Source of the DNA: Saccharibacillus sp. CPCC 101409
GTDB lineage: Bacteria; Bacillota; Bacilli; Paenibacillales; Paenibacillaceae
Assembly (NCBI RefSeq): GCF_030518235.1
Contig: NZ_JAULSA010000005.1
Location: 301,137-365,136, forward strand
Length of the DNA: 64,000 nucleotides
Direction of reading: 5' to 3'
The notes under the pieces were generated by a model. That model saw only the letters and a program-made list of their open reading frames with translations, had not been told where the DNA came from and made no database searches. Below are positions 35,293 through 44,303 of this stretch, in pieces. Within the stretch, counting starts at the first letter, position 1. Each line of letters starts with the position of its first letter. Position numbers and translations under genes: made by a program.

Positions 35293-36648
35293 ATGCAGCC
35301 TACCTATACGATCAACCAGAAAATTTCACGCTTTTTCGTCGTGTTCCTGCCGATCTTCGTCACGCAGCTCGCCTTGTCGGCGATGGCGTTCTTCGACACG
35401 AGCATGACGGGGCAGGTAGGTCCCGCCGCGCAGGCCGGCGTCTCGATCGGCGTCAGTCTGTGGATGCCCGTGCAGACCGGCCTCAACGGCGTATTGAACG
35501 GCATTATGCCGATCGTGTCGCAGCTGATGGGCGGCGGACGGGAACGCGACGTGCGCTTCAACGTCTTCCAGGCGCTGCTGCTGTCACTGATCTTCTCCGC
35601 TGTCGTTCTGCTGCTCGGCGCGCTGCTGCTCAAGCCGGCGCTAGGGTTGATGGGCGCGGAAGCCGAAGTGGCGGATACGGCCTACAAATTCCTGATCTGC
35701 CTGGCGTTCGGCGTGGTGCCGCTGTTCGGCTATACGGTGCTGCGCGGCTGTATCGACGCGCTCGGCCAAACGAGAGTGTCGATGGCGATTACCCTCTGCT
35801 CGCTGCCGGTCCAGCTGCTGCTGAACTATTTGCTGATCTTCGGCAAATTCGGCTTCCCGCGGCTCGGCGGCGTGGGGGCGGGGATCGCCAGCGCCGTAAC
35901 GTACTGGGTCATCTTCCTGATCGCGCTGCTGGTGATGCACCGATCGCAGCCGTTTGCCGCATTCGGCTTTTTCCGCAAATGGCACCGCATCTCGTGGGCC
36001 AAGCAGGGCGAACTGCTGCGGCTCGGCATTCCGATCGGCTTCGCGACGTTCTTCGAAACGTCGATCTTCGCCGCCGTCACGCTGCTGATGAACCGGTTCG
36101 GCACGAACGCGGTCGCGGCGCATTCGGCCGCGATCAACTTCGCGTCCACCCTGTACATGTTCCCGCTCGCCGTCTGCATGGCGCTGACGATTCTCGTCGG
36201 CTACGAAGCGGGCGCGGGCCGGGCGAAAGACGCCCGGCAGTACGCGCTGATCGGCGTCGGCTCCGCCGTCTGCATGGCGATCGTTACCGCGGTCGTACTG
36301 CTGCTGTTCGGCGACGGGGTGGCGCTGATTTATTCGACCGATCCGGCCGTCACCGCCCTGATCGTCCAGTTCCTGGGCTACGCGATCTTCTTCCAGCTGT
36401 CGGACGCGCTGGCGACGCCGATCCAGGGCGCGCTGCGCGGCTACAAAGACGTGACGCCGGCTTTCTTTATCACGCTGATCGCCTACTGGGGCATCGGCCT
36501 GCCGCTCGGGTATATCCTGGCCGTGCATACGTCCTTCGGAGCGTTCGGCTACTGGCTGGGCCTGATCGCCGGCCTGGCCGCGGGCGCGGCGCTGCTCGTG
36601 ATGCGGCTGCTCAAAGTGCAGCGGCTGCACCGCGGCGGGCCGGCCTAA
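35293..36648 (+). CDS. MATE family efflux transporter
   Basis: A 451-residue transporter with twelve membrane helices, exporting cationic drugs or metabolites by Na+ or H+ exchange. Typical MATE regions are seen at the N-terminus (FLPIFVTQLALSAMAFFDTSMTG) and mid-protein (LGIPIGFATFFETSIFA). Its stop overlaps the stop of the converging DUF72 gene by four bases. GAAAGGAAT precedes the ATG. Confidence 0.92.
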   Translation: MQPTYTINQKISRFFVVFLPIFVTQLALSAMAFFDTSMTGQVGPAAQAGVSIGVSLWMPVQTGLNGVLNGIMPIVSQLMGGGRERDVRFNVFQALLLSLIFSAVVLLLGALLLKPALGLMGAEAEVADTAYKFLICLAFGVVPLFGYTVLRGCIDALGQTRVSMAITLCSLPVQLLLNYLLIFGKFGFPRLGGVGAGIASAVTYWVIFLIALLVMHRSQPFAAFGFFRKWHRISWAKQGELLRLGIPIGFATFFETSIFAAVTLLMNRFGTNAVAAHSAAINFASTLYMFPLAVCMALTILVGYEAGAGRAKDARQYALIGVGSAVCMAIVTAVVLLLFGDGVALIYSTDPAVTALIVQFLGYAIFFQLSDALATPIQGALRGYKDVTPAFFITLIAYWGIGLPLGYILAVHTSFGAFGYWLGLIAGLAAGAALLVMRLLKVQRLHRGGPA

Positions 36649-37508
36649 AACTCGAACAAATCCAGCTGCTGCGGATCGTCTTCGCCGGGCAGTTTGGGCA
36701 CGTCCTGGCCGAGAATGCCCATCAATTCGCGCGCGTTGTCCGCGGCGTCGCCGCCGGAGTTGTTGTTGAACACAACGCATACTTCCGCCGATTGACGCTC
36801 CAGTCTGCGCAGCCGCTCCGCCCATTCTTCCAGCTCCTGCGTATTGTAGCGGTACAAATACCGCACTTCGCGCCAGTTCGGCTGGTTCGCCGACTGCCAG
36901 CCGGAAGCGTTGCGCCCGTGCATGCGCACGATCGTGAGTTCCGAGTCGGTCGCCTCCTCGACGATCGGCACCGAACCCGTGCCCGCCTGCGGCTCGTCGC
37001 AGACGCTGTGGATCCAGTTCCCTTCGCGCATGAACTTCAGCGTCCGCTCCCGCATGACGGGCTGGAACCAGGTCTGGTTGCGGAACTCCAGCGCGCACGG
37101 AATCCCTTCCATCCTGCCGCGGATCTCGCGCAGCTTCAGCACATTTTCCCGCGTGCAGTCGAACCACGGCGGGAACTGGAACAGCGCGGCTTTGAGCTTG
37201 TTCGCATTCTGCATCGTGCTTACGGACAAGCGGAACGCTTCGTACATCTCGTCTTCGCTGTCGAAAGGGATCTTGCCGCGCGAATGCCCGGTCATGCCCT
37301 GGAACGCTTTGACAACGAAGCGGAAATTCGCGGGCGTCTCCGCGGTCCATTTTTCCATATTCCGCTTGGACTGAATCGCATAAAACATACTGTCCACTTC
37401 CACGGTTCCGAACAGCTTGCCGTAAGTGACCAGCTTCTGCTTCGCCGCTTCTTTCGTCGTGTAGATCGAATCGTGATCTCCCCAGCCGGTCAGTCCGACG
37501 GTAATCAT
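36645..37508 (-). CDS. DUF72 (YecE-like) protein with C-terminal QLDLF
   Basis: A 287-residue DUF72 protein with a TIM-barrel-like fold (TVGLTGWGDHDSIY, EVDSMFYAI, FRFVVKAFQGMTGH, ALEFRNQTWF, IVRMHGRN, VFNNNSGGDAADNA). The function of the family is not established. The last residues, PQQLDLFEF, contain a consensus beta-clamp binding motif like that in DinB of this window. The ATG at 37508 is preferred over a TTG at 37514 because of spacing to AAAGGAGG. It converges with the MATE gene. Confidence 0.88.
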   Translation of the reverse strand: MITVGLTGWGDHDSIYTTKEAAKQKLVTYGKLFGTVEVDSMFYAIQSKRNMEKWTAETPANFRFVVKAFQGMTGHSRGKIPFDSEDEMYEAFRLSVSTMQNANKLKAALFQFPPWFDCTRENVLKLREIRGRMEGIPCALEFRNQTWFQPVMRERTLKFMREGNWIHSVCDEPQAGTGSVPIVEEATDSELTIVRMHGRNASGWQSANQPNWREVRYLYRYNTQELEEWAERLRRLERQSAEVCVVFNNNSGGDAADNARELMGILGQDVPKLPGEDDPQQLDLFEF

Positions 37509-37632
37509 CGTCAAGCGCCTCCTTTCCGATTAATCCTGCCAATCCGGCTCGTGGTGCAAACGGAACTGCGCCGACTTGCGCTTTTCCCTGTTTGCCCGCC
37601 CGCTTTCTTTTACCCGCATCGAGTAAACCAAT

Positions 37633-37682
37633 AAACCCCGTTCCGAAAACGGCAGGCTTTCTCGTCGTTTTCGAAACGGGGC
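37633..37682 (-). terminator. terminator after pfkA
   Basis: CCCCGTTTCGAAAACG and CGTTTTCGGAACGGGG form a long stem with one mismatch. TTTATT follows on the minus strand. Confidence 0.85.
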
Positions 37683-37747
37683 TTTGTGTATCTGTTCCGC
37701 TTGGAGCCGGGCTTGCGCCTGCGCCCGCTGCGGGTTCGACGCCGGAC

Positions 37748-38719
37748 TTACTGCGACAAGCGCAGCGCCAGTTCGTACATCTCGCTGTCGAACGTATTCT
37801 TCGTATTCACGACTTTGTCGATATCGGTCAGCGTCAGCTCGCCTTTGATAATGCCGCAGGCTTTATCGCTCTCGCCGCGGATCAGCGAGCGTACGGCGAA
37901 GTCGCCGAGGCGGCTGGCCAGGTTGCGGTCGAACGGAGTCGGCGTGCCGCCGCGCTGGATATGGCCCAGTACGGTCACGCGCGCATCGATCTGCTTGGAG
38001 CGCTGCGACAGTTCCGTCGCGATATCTTCGCCTTTGCCGGCGCCTTCGGCCACGATGATGATACTGTGGCGCTTGCCCATCGCGAAGTTGTGCGTCATGC
38101 GCTGCGCCACTTCGTCCAGATCGTACGGCACTTCCGGCACGAGGATCGTTTCCGCGCCCGAGGCCAGGCCCGCGTGCAGCGCGATATCGCCGCAGTGACG
38201 GCCCATGACTTCCACGACGGAAGCGCGTTCGTGCGAAGACATCGTATCGCGCAGCTTATTGATCGCGTCGACCACGACGCCTACGGCCGTATCGAAGCCG
38301 ATCGTATAGTCGGTAAACGAAATATCGTTGTCGATGGTGCCCGGCAGGCCCATGGTGTTGATGCCGAGCTTGCTCAGTTTGTTGGCGCCGTGGTACGAAC
38401 CGTCGCCGCCGATGACGACAAGGCCGTCGATACCGTAGCTGCGCAGGATCTCCGCGCCTTTGCGCTGGCCTTCTTCGGTATAGAATTCTTTGGAGCGGGC
38501 CGATTGAAGCACGGTTCCGCCGCGCTGGATGATGTCGCCCACGCTGCGCAGGTCCATCGAGAAAATATCGTTATTCAGCAGACCCTGGTAGCCGCGCTGA
38601 ATCCCGAAGATTTCGATTCCGTGATAAAGCGCGCTCCGGACGACGGCGCGCAGCGCCGCGTTCATCCCCTGGGAGTCCCCTCCGCTGGTCAATACTGCGA
38701 TTTTTTTTACTGCTGACAT
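37748..38719 (-). CDS. pfkA: ATP-dependent 6-phosphofructokinase
   Basis: Phosphorylates fructose 6-phosphate, the committed step of glycolysis. The 323 residues include LTSGGDSQGMNAALR, GGDGSYHGA, the catalytic GTIDNDI and EVMGRHCGDIA. G in GGDGS predicts ATP rather than pyrophosphate as donor. GAGGAGGAAGCAAC precedes the ATG. The gene lies 15 bases after ytpB in the same direction, so it is probably co-transcribed. It is not next to accA or pyk, as in B. subtilis. Confidence 0.96.
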   Translation of the reverse strand: MSAVKKIAVLTSGGDSQGMNAALRAVVRSALYHGIEIFGIQRGYQGLLNNDIFSMDLRSVGDIIQRGGTVLQSARSKEFYTEEGQRKGAEILRSYGIDGLVVIGGDGSYHGANKLSKLGINTMGLPGTIDNDISFTDYTIGFDTAVGVVVDAINKLRDTMSSHERASVVEVMGRHCGDIALHAGLASGAETILVPEVPYDLDEVAQRMTHNFAMGKRHSIIIVAEGAGKGEDIATELSQRSKQIDARVTVLGHIQRGGTPTPFDRNLASRLGDFAVRSLIRGESDKACGIIKGELTLTDIDKVVNTKNTFDSEMYELALRLSQ

Positions 38720-38734
38720 GTTGCTTCCTCCTCG

Positions 38735-39817
38735 TTAATCCTGCTTATGTTTGCGGATCCATATACTGTTGACGAAAAAAAACAGGCGCGTCAGCGGGCT
38801 TTTCTTCATCAACCGTTTAGACACGGTTCGCACATCCTGCTGCTGGCTGACTTTCGGATCGGACAGGTACAGAGCCAGCAGCCCTTCGATGACCATCCGG
38901 TGGAAAGCGGCATGCGGAAGCCCCGCCACGTCGCGGCGCGCGCCGTTTACGATCTCTTCGACGCGTCCGAGCATGGCTTCCCCGCTCTCGTAATAATTGC
39001 AAAAATTCAGGTCGCCTCCGACGCGGTCTTCTTCCTGGTCGATCAAGTAATCGAGCATGATATGCAGACCGCAGACGTAAGGAAAATAGGCTTCGTAGAC
39101 GGATTTGGCCGCGGCCGTGTCGAAGTCGGCGCGGCTGGCGCCGGCAAACAGCATAAACATGCCGAGCGTCGAACCGGTGGCCGCGGCGAACTCGTTCCAG
39201 TACAGGTCGGGCGCAAGCTCCGCATGCTCCGCCCGCCATGAGGTCAGCGAATGTTCCCGCAGCTCGGGCGAGATATGCTTATAGACCTGCAGGTCGCCGT
39301 ACAGACCGACGAGAAGCCTTACATAAGGCTGTGCATGGACATAACCGGGCAGCTGCCGCACTCCGTTCTGGCAGGCGGCGACGAGCGCGTTCAAATAGCC
39401 TCCGTCTTCCTGCTCCTCGCGGAAACGATAGTAATTCTCCGGCTGCGCGTTCGGATCGACCGCGTCCAGCATGGACTTATGTAGTAAGCGGAAATCCTCG
39501 GGGTCCATCGATGTGCTTCGGTCGCACAGATTGTCGAGGTAGTCGCTGATGGTCTGCAAAGCGACGATCAGCGGGATGAGGACGTCTTTCTTGTCCGGAT
39601 TGATGGCCGCGTATACCGAGCCTCCCTGACAGTGAAATTCTTTGTCGGCGATGCTGGCCAGCGCCTGGGTCCGCAGTTCGGGATCGGGAATGGTCTGCGC
39701 ATAGCTTCGCCATCCTCCGAGCGCGAGGCGAACGTCCGGCAGCACGGTCTTGTACACCAACCGCATCAGGCTGACGGGATCTTCCGGGACGGTGTGTGCG
39801 GTTCTAAGTCGGTTCAA
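38735..39817 (-). CDS. ytpB: tetraprenyl-beta-curcumene synthase family (YtpB)
   Basis: A 360-residue large-terpene synthase (DUF2600) that cyclises long polyprenyl diphosphates to sesquarterpenes in Bacilli. The expected helical regions are present: SDYLDNLCDRS as the acid-rich motif, EFHCQGGSVYA near the N-terminus, NEFAAATGSTLGMF, and LDYLIDQEEDRVGGDLNFCNYY. The start is a TTG at 39817 with TGGAGG six bases upstream. The ATG at 39859 would lie at the very start of the transcript from the promoter at 39865. pfkA follows closely. Confidence 0.87.
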   Translation of the reverse strand: MNRLRTAHTVPEDPVSLMRLVYKTVLPDVRLALGGWRSYAQTIPDPELRTQALASIADKEFHCQGGSVYAAINPDKKDVLIPLIVALQTISDYLDNLCDRSTSMDPEDFRLLHKSMLDAVDPNAQPENYYRFREEQEDGGYLNALVAACQNGVRQLPGYVHAQPYVRLLVGLYGDLQVYKHISPELREHSLTSWRAEHAELAPDLYWNEFAAATGSTLGMFMLFAGASRADFDTAAAKSVYEAYFPYVCGLHIMLDYLIDQEEDRVGGDLNFCNYYESGEAMLGRVEEIVNGARRDVAGLPHAAFHRMVIEGLLALYLSDPKVSQQQDVRTVSKRLMKKSPLTRLFFFVNSIWIRKHKQD

Positions 39818-39864
39818 AGCGTACCTCCAAATGCCAGTCTTGAGTCTACCCAAATTCATTTCCC

Positions 39865-39893
39865 ATTATAATATGAGGGCCGGATTTGTACAA
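39865..39893 (-). promoter_or_regulatory. sigma-A promoter of ytpB-pfkA
   Basis: On the minus strand TTGTAC and TATAAT are 17 bases apart. Transcription should begin near 39858, which decides the ytpB start in favour of the TTG. Confidence 0.75.
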
Positions 39894-40046
39894 ATAACCT
39901 TCGTCATATTCTCAGAATTTTTCAGTCCTTTTTCTGCAAAAGGCGCCGCTTTCCGCCTGTAAAAGCGCCAAACGGCGTTCGCGCGCGACAAAAAACGTTC
40001 AATTTTCGAAATCTTTTTCGCCCCCGGGCCCATGGACGTCCCGCTA

Positions 40047-40055
40047 TGCTATACT
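40047..40055 (+). promoter_or_regulatory. extended -10 promoter
   Basis: TGCTATACT lies 75 bases before the transporter start. No good -35 is seen. Confidence 0.55.
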
Positions 40056-40129
40056 GAAAGTTGATCCGGCGGGCCGCGGCGCCTTCCGACTGTGTTCCAA
40101 TTACGCGCACGATTGAAAAGGAGTTTCCC

Positions 40130-41443
40130 ATGTCCGAAGAACCGCTTTCCTGGAAGCGCTTGCTGACTTTTTTCGTTCCGCTCGGCCTGTCCGCTTCGCT
40201 CGTTACCTTTTCCCATGTCATTATCAACCGTACGCTGGCCTCGGCGGTGTCGCCGGAGACCGTAATCGCCAGCTACGCCATCGCCAGCAGCCTGCTGTCG
40301 ATCACCGAACGCCCATCCACGCTGCTGCGGCAGACCTGCTCCGCGCTGGTGCGCGACAAGATCTCGTTCCGTTCGCTGACGTTCGTGACTTATGTATTCC
40401 TCGTCTGCGTGATGCTGATCGGCTTCCTGATCGCGTATACGCCGATCGGACACGCCATCTTCGGCTTCGTGTTCGGCGTGGACCGCGAGCTGCTGCCCAA
40501 AGTGCTGACCGTCTACTCCGTGCTGATGTTCGTCAGCGTGTTTTCCGTGATCCGCAATATCTACCAGGGCATCATCATCACGAACAACCGCACCAAATGG
40601 CTCACGATCGGCATGATCATCCGGCTGGCGGGCATGTACCTGATGTCGCTCTATTTCCTGCATATCTACGGCGTAAACAGCGGCGTCGTCGGCGCGGTGA
40701 TCTTCGTGGGCGGCATGGTGATCGAAGCGTCGGTGAGTTTTTTCGAAGGACGGAATATCGCCCGGAACATGCCGCTCAAGAAAGCGGGCCATCCGATCGA
40801 GACACGCGGCGATATATTCCGGTTCTACAAACCGCTGCTGTATTCGGCGCTCGTGGCGATGTTTATCGGGCCCGCGCTCAATATCATGCTGGGCAAGACG
40901 GAAGGCGTCGCCCTGGCGATCTCCGCGTTCGCGGTGGCCGGCAGCCTGATGCAGCTCATGCTGAGTTTCTTCCTTTATATCCACCAGATCGTGCTGAACT
41001 ATTACCGGATCGATCCGGTGCTGGTACGCAAGTTCGCGCTGGCGATCGGCTTCATCCCCGTTTCGCTCGTCGCGGCGATCGCCTACACTCCGCTCGGCTA
41101 CTGGGTATTCGGCCATGTGATGAACGTCGAAGGCGTGCTGCTGGAAGAAAGTCTGCGCACGCTGCGGGCTTTTATCCTGTATCCGCTCGTTATGCCCTGG
41201 CTCGATTACGGCAACGGCCTGATCCTGCTCGGCGGCCAGACCAAAGTCATGCTGCGTTCGCAGCTCGCCAACGCGATCTGCACGATCGCCGCCCTGTTCC
41301 TGCTCGTCGCGCTGTTTCCGCACTGGAACGGCATAGTCGGCGCGCTCGCCCAATCGCTCGGCCTGCTGGCCGAAGCTTCGATTATCTTTCTGGTTTTGCG
41401 GCGCATGGGACGCGAACCGAAGCTGGATCGGCCCGCGGGCTGA
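40130..41443 (+). CDS. MATE/MOP-superfamily membrane transporter
   Basis: A 437-residue protein with about twelve hydrophobic helices, in the multidrug/oligosaccharide/polysaccharide (MOP) exporter style. It lacks the clear MATE signatures of the gene at 35293, and could move a lipid-linked or small substrate. Charged loop motifs include ERPSTLLRQTC and NNRTKW. The ATG at 40130 with AAGGAG seven bases before is preferred over the frame start at 40061. It runs divergently from ytpB. Confidence 0.75.
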   Translation: MSEEPLSWKRLLTFFVPLGLSASLVTFSHVIINRTLASAVSPETVIASYAIASSLLSITERPSTLLRQTCSALVRDKISFRSLTFVTYVFLVCVMLIGFLIAYTPIGHAIFGFVFGVDRELLPKVLTVYSVLMFVSVFSVIRNIYQGIIITNNRTKWLTIGMIIRLAGMYLMSLYFLHIYGVNSGVVGAVIFVGGMVIEASVSFFEGRNIARNMPLKKAGHPIETRGDIFRFYKPLLYSALVAMFIGPALNIMLGKTEGVALAISAFAVAGSLMQLMLSFFLYIHQIVLNYYRIDPVLVRKFALAIGFIPVSLVAAIAYTPLGYWVFGHVMNVEGVLLEESLRTLRAFILYPLVMPWLDYGNGLILLGGQTKVMLRSQLANAICTIAALFLLVALFPHWNGIVGALAQSLGLLAEASIIFLVLRRMGREPKLDRPAG

Positions 41444-41451
41444 TCCTTGCT

Positions 41452-41477
41452 CCGGCGCTTCCCGCGCCGCTTTTTCT
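41452..41477 (+). terminator. terminator after the MOP transporter
   Basis: GGCGC and GCGCC with a TTCCC loop, then GC and TTTTTCTTT. Confidence 0.7.
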
Positions 41478-41489
41478 TTATGCGCATGC

Positions 41490-41522
41490 AAAAAGGCACA
41501 ATCCCCGTAAAGGAACTGTGCC
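41490..41522 (-). terminator. terminator of the cold shock gene
   Basis: On the minus strand GGCACA and TGTGCC arms are followed by five T residues. Confidence 0.75.
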
Positions 41523-41564
41523 TGGGTCTGCTATGTCATCAAATTAGCGCAAGAATGCGAATTC

Positions 41565-41762
41565 TTACAGTTTGATTACGTTAGCTGCTTGCGGTCCGCG
41601 GTTTCCGTCGGTGATTTCGAATTCTACTTCTTGACCTTCGTCAAGAGTCTTGAATCCGTCGCCTTGGATTGCCGAGAAGTGTACGAATACGTCTTCTCCG
41701 CCTTCTACGGAAAGGAAACCATAACCTTTTTCTGCGTTAAACCATTTAACTGTACCTTTCAA
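41565..41762 (-). CDS. csp: cold shock protein (CspA family)
   Basis: A 65-residue nucleic-acid chaperone. RNP1 (KGYGFL) and RNP2 (VFVHF) are intact and the length is exact for Bacillus CspB/CspD. A strong promoter and a short leader with a hairpin precede it. GGAGG precedes the ATG. Confidence 0.97.
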   Translation of the reverse strand: MKGTVKWFNAEKGYGFLSVEGGEDVFVHFSAIQGDGFKTLDEGQEVEFEITDGNRGPQAANVIKL

Positions 41763-41780
41763 GTGAACAACCTCCTAAAA

Positions 41781-41836
41781 ATATCACCATCTATGGTGAA
41801 TATCGTTATTATACCCGAAGAAAAAACCTTTGGCAA
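41781..41836 (-). promoter_or_regulatory. csp promoter and leader hairpin
   Basis: On the minus strand TTGCCA (41836-41831) and TATAAT (41813-41808) are 17 bases apart. Between the predicted start and the ribosome site lies a CACCAT/ATGGTG hairpin (41784-41798) in the 40-base leader. Confidence 0.75.
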
Positions 41837-41935
41837 TTGAAAACTTCAAACTGCCTCAGGCGTTGATTTTCGTTTGCCGGGTGGGTTATGCTTTTAAATA
41901 GGAACAGAAACGATGCGAAACGAGGAATGACCAAA

Positions 41936-42169
41936 ATGATTAAAAAACACCGTATTTACAAAAAGGACAACTGGAACATGCTGACTGTCGAGGTACAGGG
42001 ACGCCAGCTGGTTCTGCGCGAAATTTCCGACCAGTGGGGCGAAGAATGCCATACGTTCATGAGCCGTCCCGCGATGATGGAATGGGCCAAAAACCGCTTC
42101 GCGAAAGAAAAATTCGACGGCACCGACGAAGAATGGCAGAGCATCATGGATGCTTTCAAGGAAGTGTAG
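41936..42169 (+). CDS. small conserved hypothetical protein
   Basis: A 77-residue soluble basic-to-acidic protein with alternating beta-like N-terminal part (NMLTVEVQGRQLVLREI) and helical C-terminal part (MMEWAKNRFAKEKFDG). Not recognised. The ATG at 41936 has GAGG ten bases upstream; an ATG at 41927 is too close. It is followed after six bases by a membrane protein gene, probably one transcript. Confidence 0.7.
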   Translation: MIKKHRIYKKDNWNMLTVEVQGRQLVLREISDQWGEECHTFMSRPAMMEWAKNRFAKEKFDGTDEEWQSIMDAFKEV

Positions 42170-42175
42170 GCGCTT

Positions 42176-42349
42176 ATGCCCTTTACGAATGTTGCCGTCC
42201 TGGTCGTGCTGACCCTGATTCTCGGCGCCGTGGTCGTATTCAACAAAGATTCGATTCCGCCCAAACTCAGACGGGGTCTGGCCGCCGCTTCGGCGCTGCT
42301 GCTGCTGATCTCGTTCATCCTGACGGTCTACACGCTGTTCACCATGTAA
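42176..42349 (+). CDS. small two-helix membrane protein
   Basis: A 57-residue protein: a first hydrophobic helix (NVAVLVVLTLILGAVVVF), a short basic loop (NKDSIPPKLRRG) and a second helix (ASALLLLISFILTVYTLF). It should sit as a hairpin in the membrane with the loop inside. A GTAGG site precedes the ATG. The close spacing to the gene at 41936 suggests co-expression. Function unknown. Confidence 0.65.
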   Translation: MPFTNVAVLVVLTLILGAVVVFNKDSIPPKLRRGLAAASALLLLISFILTVYTLFTM

Positions 42350-42413
42350 CGTTTACGAAAAGCGGCCGTTCCTTTCCTTTATATATCCCTTATATTCCGA
42401 GGAGGTCCCAAAC

Positions 42414-44216
42414 ATGAGCACCACGCCCAAATCCCTGCCCAAAAGAAGCGAAGTATCGCCCGAGCATCAATGGAAGCTGACCGACCTGTTTGCAGATCAA
42501 GCCGCCTGGAACGCCGCGTACGAAGAAACCAAAAAACAGCTCAAGCAGTTCGAAGATTTCCGCGGCAAGTTGAACAACGAAGCCAGGATTGCCGAGTGCT
42601 TCAAGTTCGAAGACGAGGTATCGCTGAAGCTGGAACAGCTCTACGTCTACACCCATCTGTATCACGATCAGGACACCGCCAACCCGACCTACCAGTCGCT
42701 GACGCAAAAAGGCCGCAAGCTGCTGGTCGAAGCGGGCGAAGCGATGTCGTTTATCACGCCGGAGATCCTGTCGCTCGACGACGCCCGGCTGGACCAACTG
42801 ATTGAAGCCGAGGCGCTCGAAGATTACCGTTTTACTTTGCAGGAAATGAAACGCGAGAAAGCGCATGTACTGACGCAGGCCGAAGAAGCGCTGCTGGCGC
42901 AGGTCGGCAATATCGCTTCCGCTCCGCAGAATATTTTCGGCATGCTGAACAATGCGGACCTCAAGTTCCCGAATATCGAAGACGAGCACGGCAACGAAGT
43001 CGAACTGACGCACGGCAGCTATATCCAGTTCCTAGAGAATCCGAACGTCGACGTGCGCCGCCGCGCGTTCCAGACCGTGTACGCCACGTACAACAAGCTC
43101 AAGAACACGATCGGCGCGTCGCTGACGGCGAACGTGAACAAAAACATTTTCTACTCCCGCGCCCGCAAATATCCGTCGGTGCTGGAAATGAAGCTGTACG
43201 GCGACAACGTTCCGGTGTCCGTCTACGACAATCTGCTGGACGCGATCCACGAAAGCCTGCCGATCCTGCACCGCTACATGAGATTGCGCAAAAAGCTGAT
43301 GGGCGTGGACGAACTGCATATGTACGACCTGTTCGCTCCGCTGGTGGAAGAATTCAAGATGGATATCACCTACGACGAAGCGAAGCAGACGGTAATCGAC
43401 GGCCTGCAGCCGCTCGGCGAAGATTATCTCAACGTGCTCGATAACAGCTTCAAAGAAGGCTGGATCGATATTTACGAAAATGAAGGCAAACGGACGGGCG
43501 CATACAGCTCGGGCGCTTACGGCGTCCATCCTTACGTGCTGCTCAACCACAAAGACAATCTGAACAGCATGTTTACCCTCGCTCACGAGATGGGCCACGC
43601 GCTGCATTCGTACTACTCGGATAATACCCAGAAGTACCGCGACGCGCAGTACACCATTTTCCTGGCCGAAGTCGCCTCGACGACCAACGAAGCGCTGCTG
43701 ATGGATTACCTGCTCAAGAAAGCGACCGATCCGAAAGAAAAAATGTACCTGCTGACGTACTACGCCGACCAGTTCCGCACCACGGTGTTCCGCCAGACCA
43801 TGTTCGCCGAGTTCGAAAAAATCGTGCACGCGCGTACCGAAGCCGGAGAATCGCTGACGCCGCAGGACCTGTCGACGATCTACTACGACCTGAACGTGCA
43901 GTACCACGGTCCGGATATGGTGGTGGATCAGGATATCGAGATGGAATGGGCGCGCATCCCGCATTTCTACAACAGCTTCTATGTGTACAAATACGCCACC
44001 GGCTTCTCCGCCGCGACGAGCTTCTCCAAGCAGATCCTCGACGAAGGCGCGCCGGCGGTCGAACGCTACCTCGGTTTCCTGAAAAGCGGCGGCAGCGATT
44101 ATTCGATCAATATCCTGCAAAAAGCGGGTGTCGATATGGCTTCCCCGGAACCGGTTCGCTCGGCAATGAGCGTGTTCGAAGCCTTGATCGAGCAGATGGA
44201 AGAATTGTCGAAATAA
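42414..44216 (+). CDS. pepF: oligoendopeptidase F
   Basis: A cytoplasmic M3 zinc peptidase of 600 residues that cleaves oligopeptides of about 7-17 residues. The zinc site HEMGHALHSYYS is at residues 391-402 (H391, E392, H395) with the third ligand, Glu, in the following EVASTTNEALL. The N-terminal helical domain matches the family. GAGGAGG precedes the ATG. Confidence 0.95.
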   Translation: MSTTPKSLPKRSEVSPEHQWKLTDLFADQAAWNAAYEETKKQLKQFEDFRGKLNNEARIAECFKFEDEVSLKLEQLYVYTHLYHDQDTANPTYQSLTQKGRKLLVEAGEAMSFITPEILSLDDARLDQLIEAEALEDYRFTLQEMKREKAHVLTQAEEALLAQVGNIASAPQNIFGMLNNADLKFPNIEDEHGNEVELTHGSYIQFLENPNVDVRRRAFQTVYATYNKLKNTIGASLTANVNKNIFYSRARKYPSVLEMKLYGDNVPVSVYDNLLDAIHESLPILHRYMRLRKKLMGVDELHMYDLFAPLVEEFKMDITYDEAKQTVIDGLQPLGEDYLNVLDNSFKEGWIDIYENEGKRTGAYSSGAYGVHPYVLLNHKDNLNSMFTLAHEMGHALHSYYSDNTQKYRDAQYTIFLAEVASTTNEALLMDYLLKKATDPKEKMYLLTYYADQFRTTVFRQTMFAEFEKIVHARTEAGESLTPQDLSTIYYDLNVQYHGPDMVVDQDIEMEWARIPHFYNSFYVYKYATGFSAATSFSKQILDEGAPAVERYLGFLKSGGSDYSINILQKAGVDMASPEPVRSAMSVFEALIEQMEELSK

Positions 44217-44303
44217 CGCCCTTTCCGGCTCCTGCGTCAAAAGTTATCCAAGCGGCTAATGATTGACGTAGGGTCTTCTAAAGGAAAGGGGTTGTGTCCG
44301 GCA

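Noticed and set aside
35460..37634. A 724-codon frame across the MATE and DUF72 genes
   Set aside because: Both underlying genes have complete family motifs, and the long frame has none.
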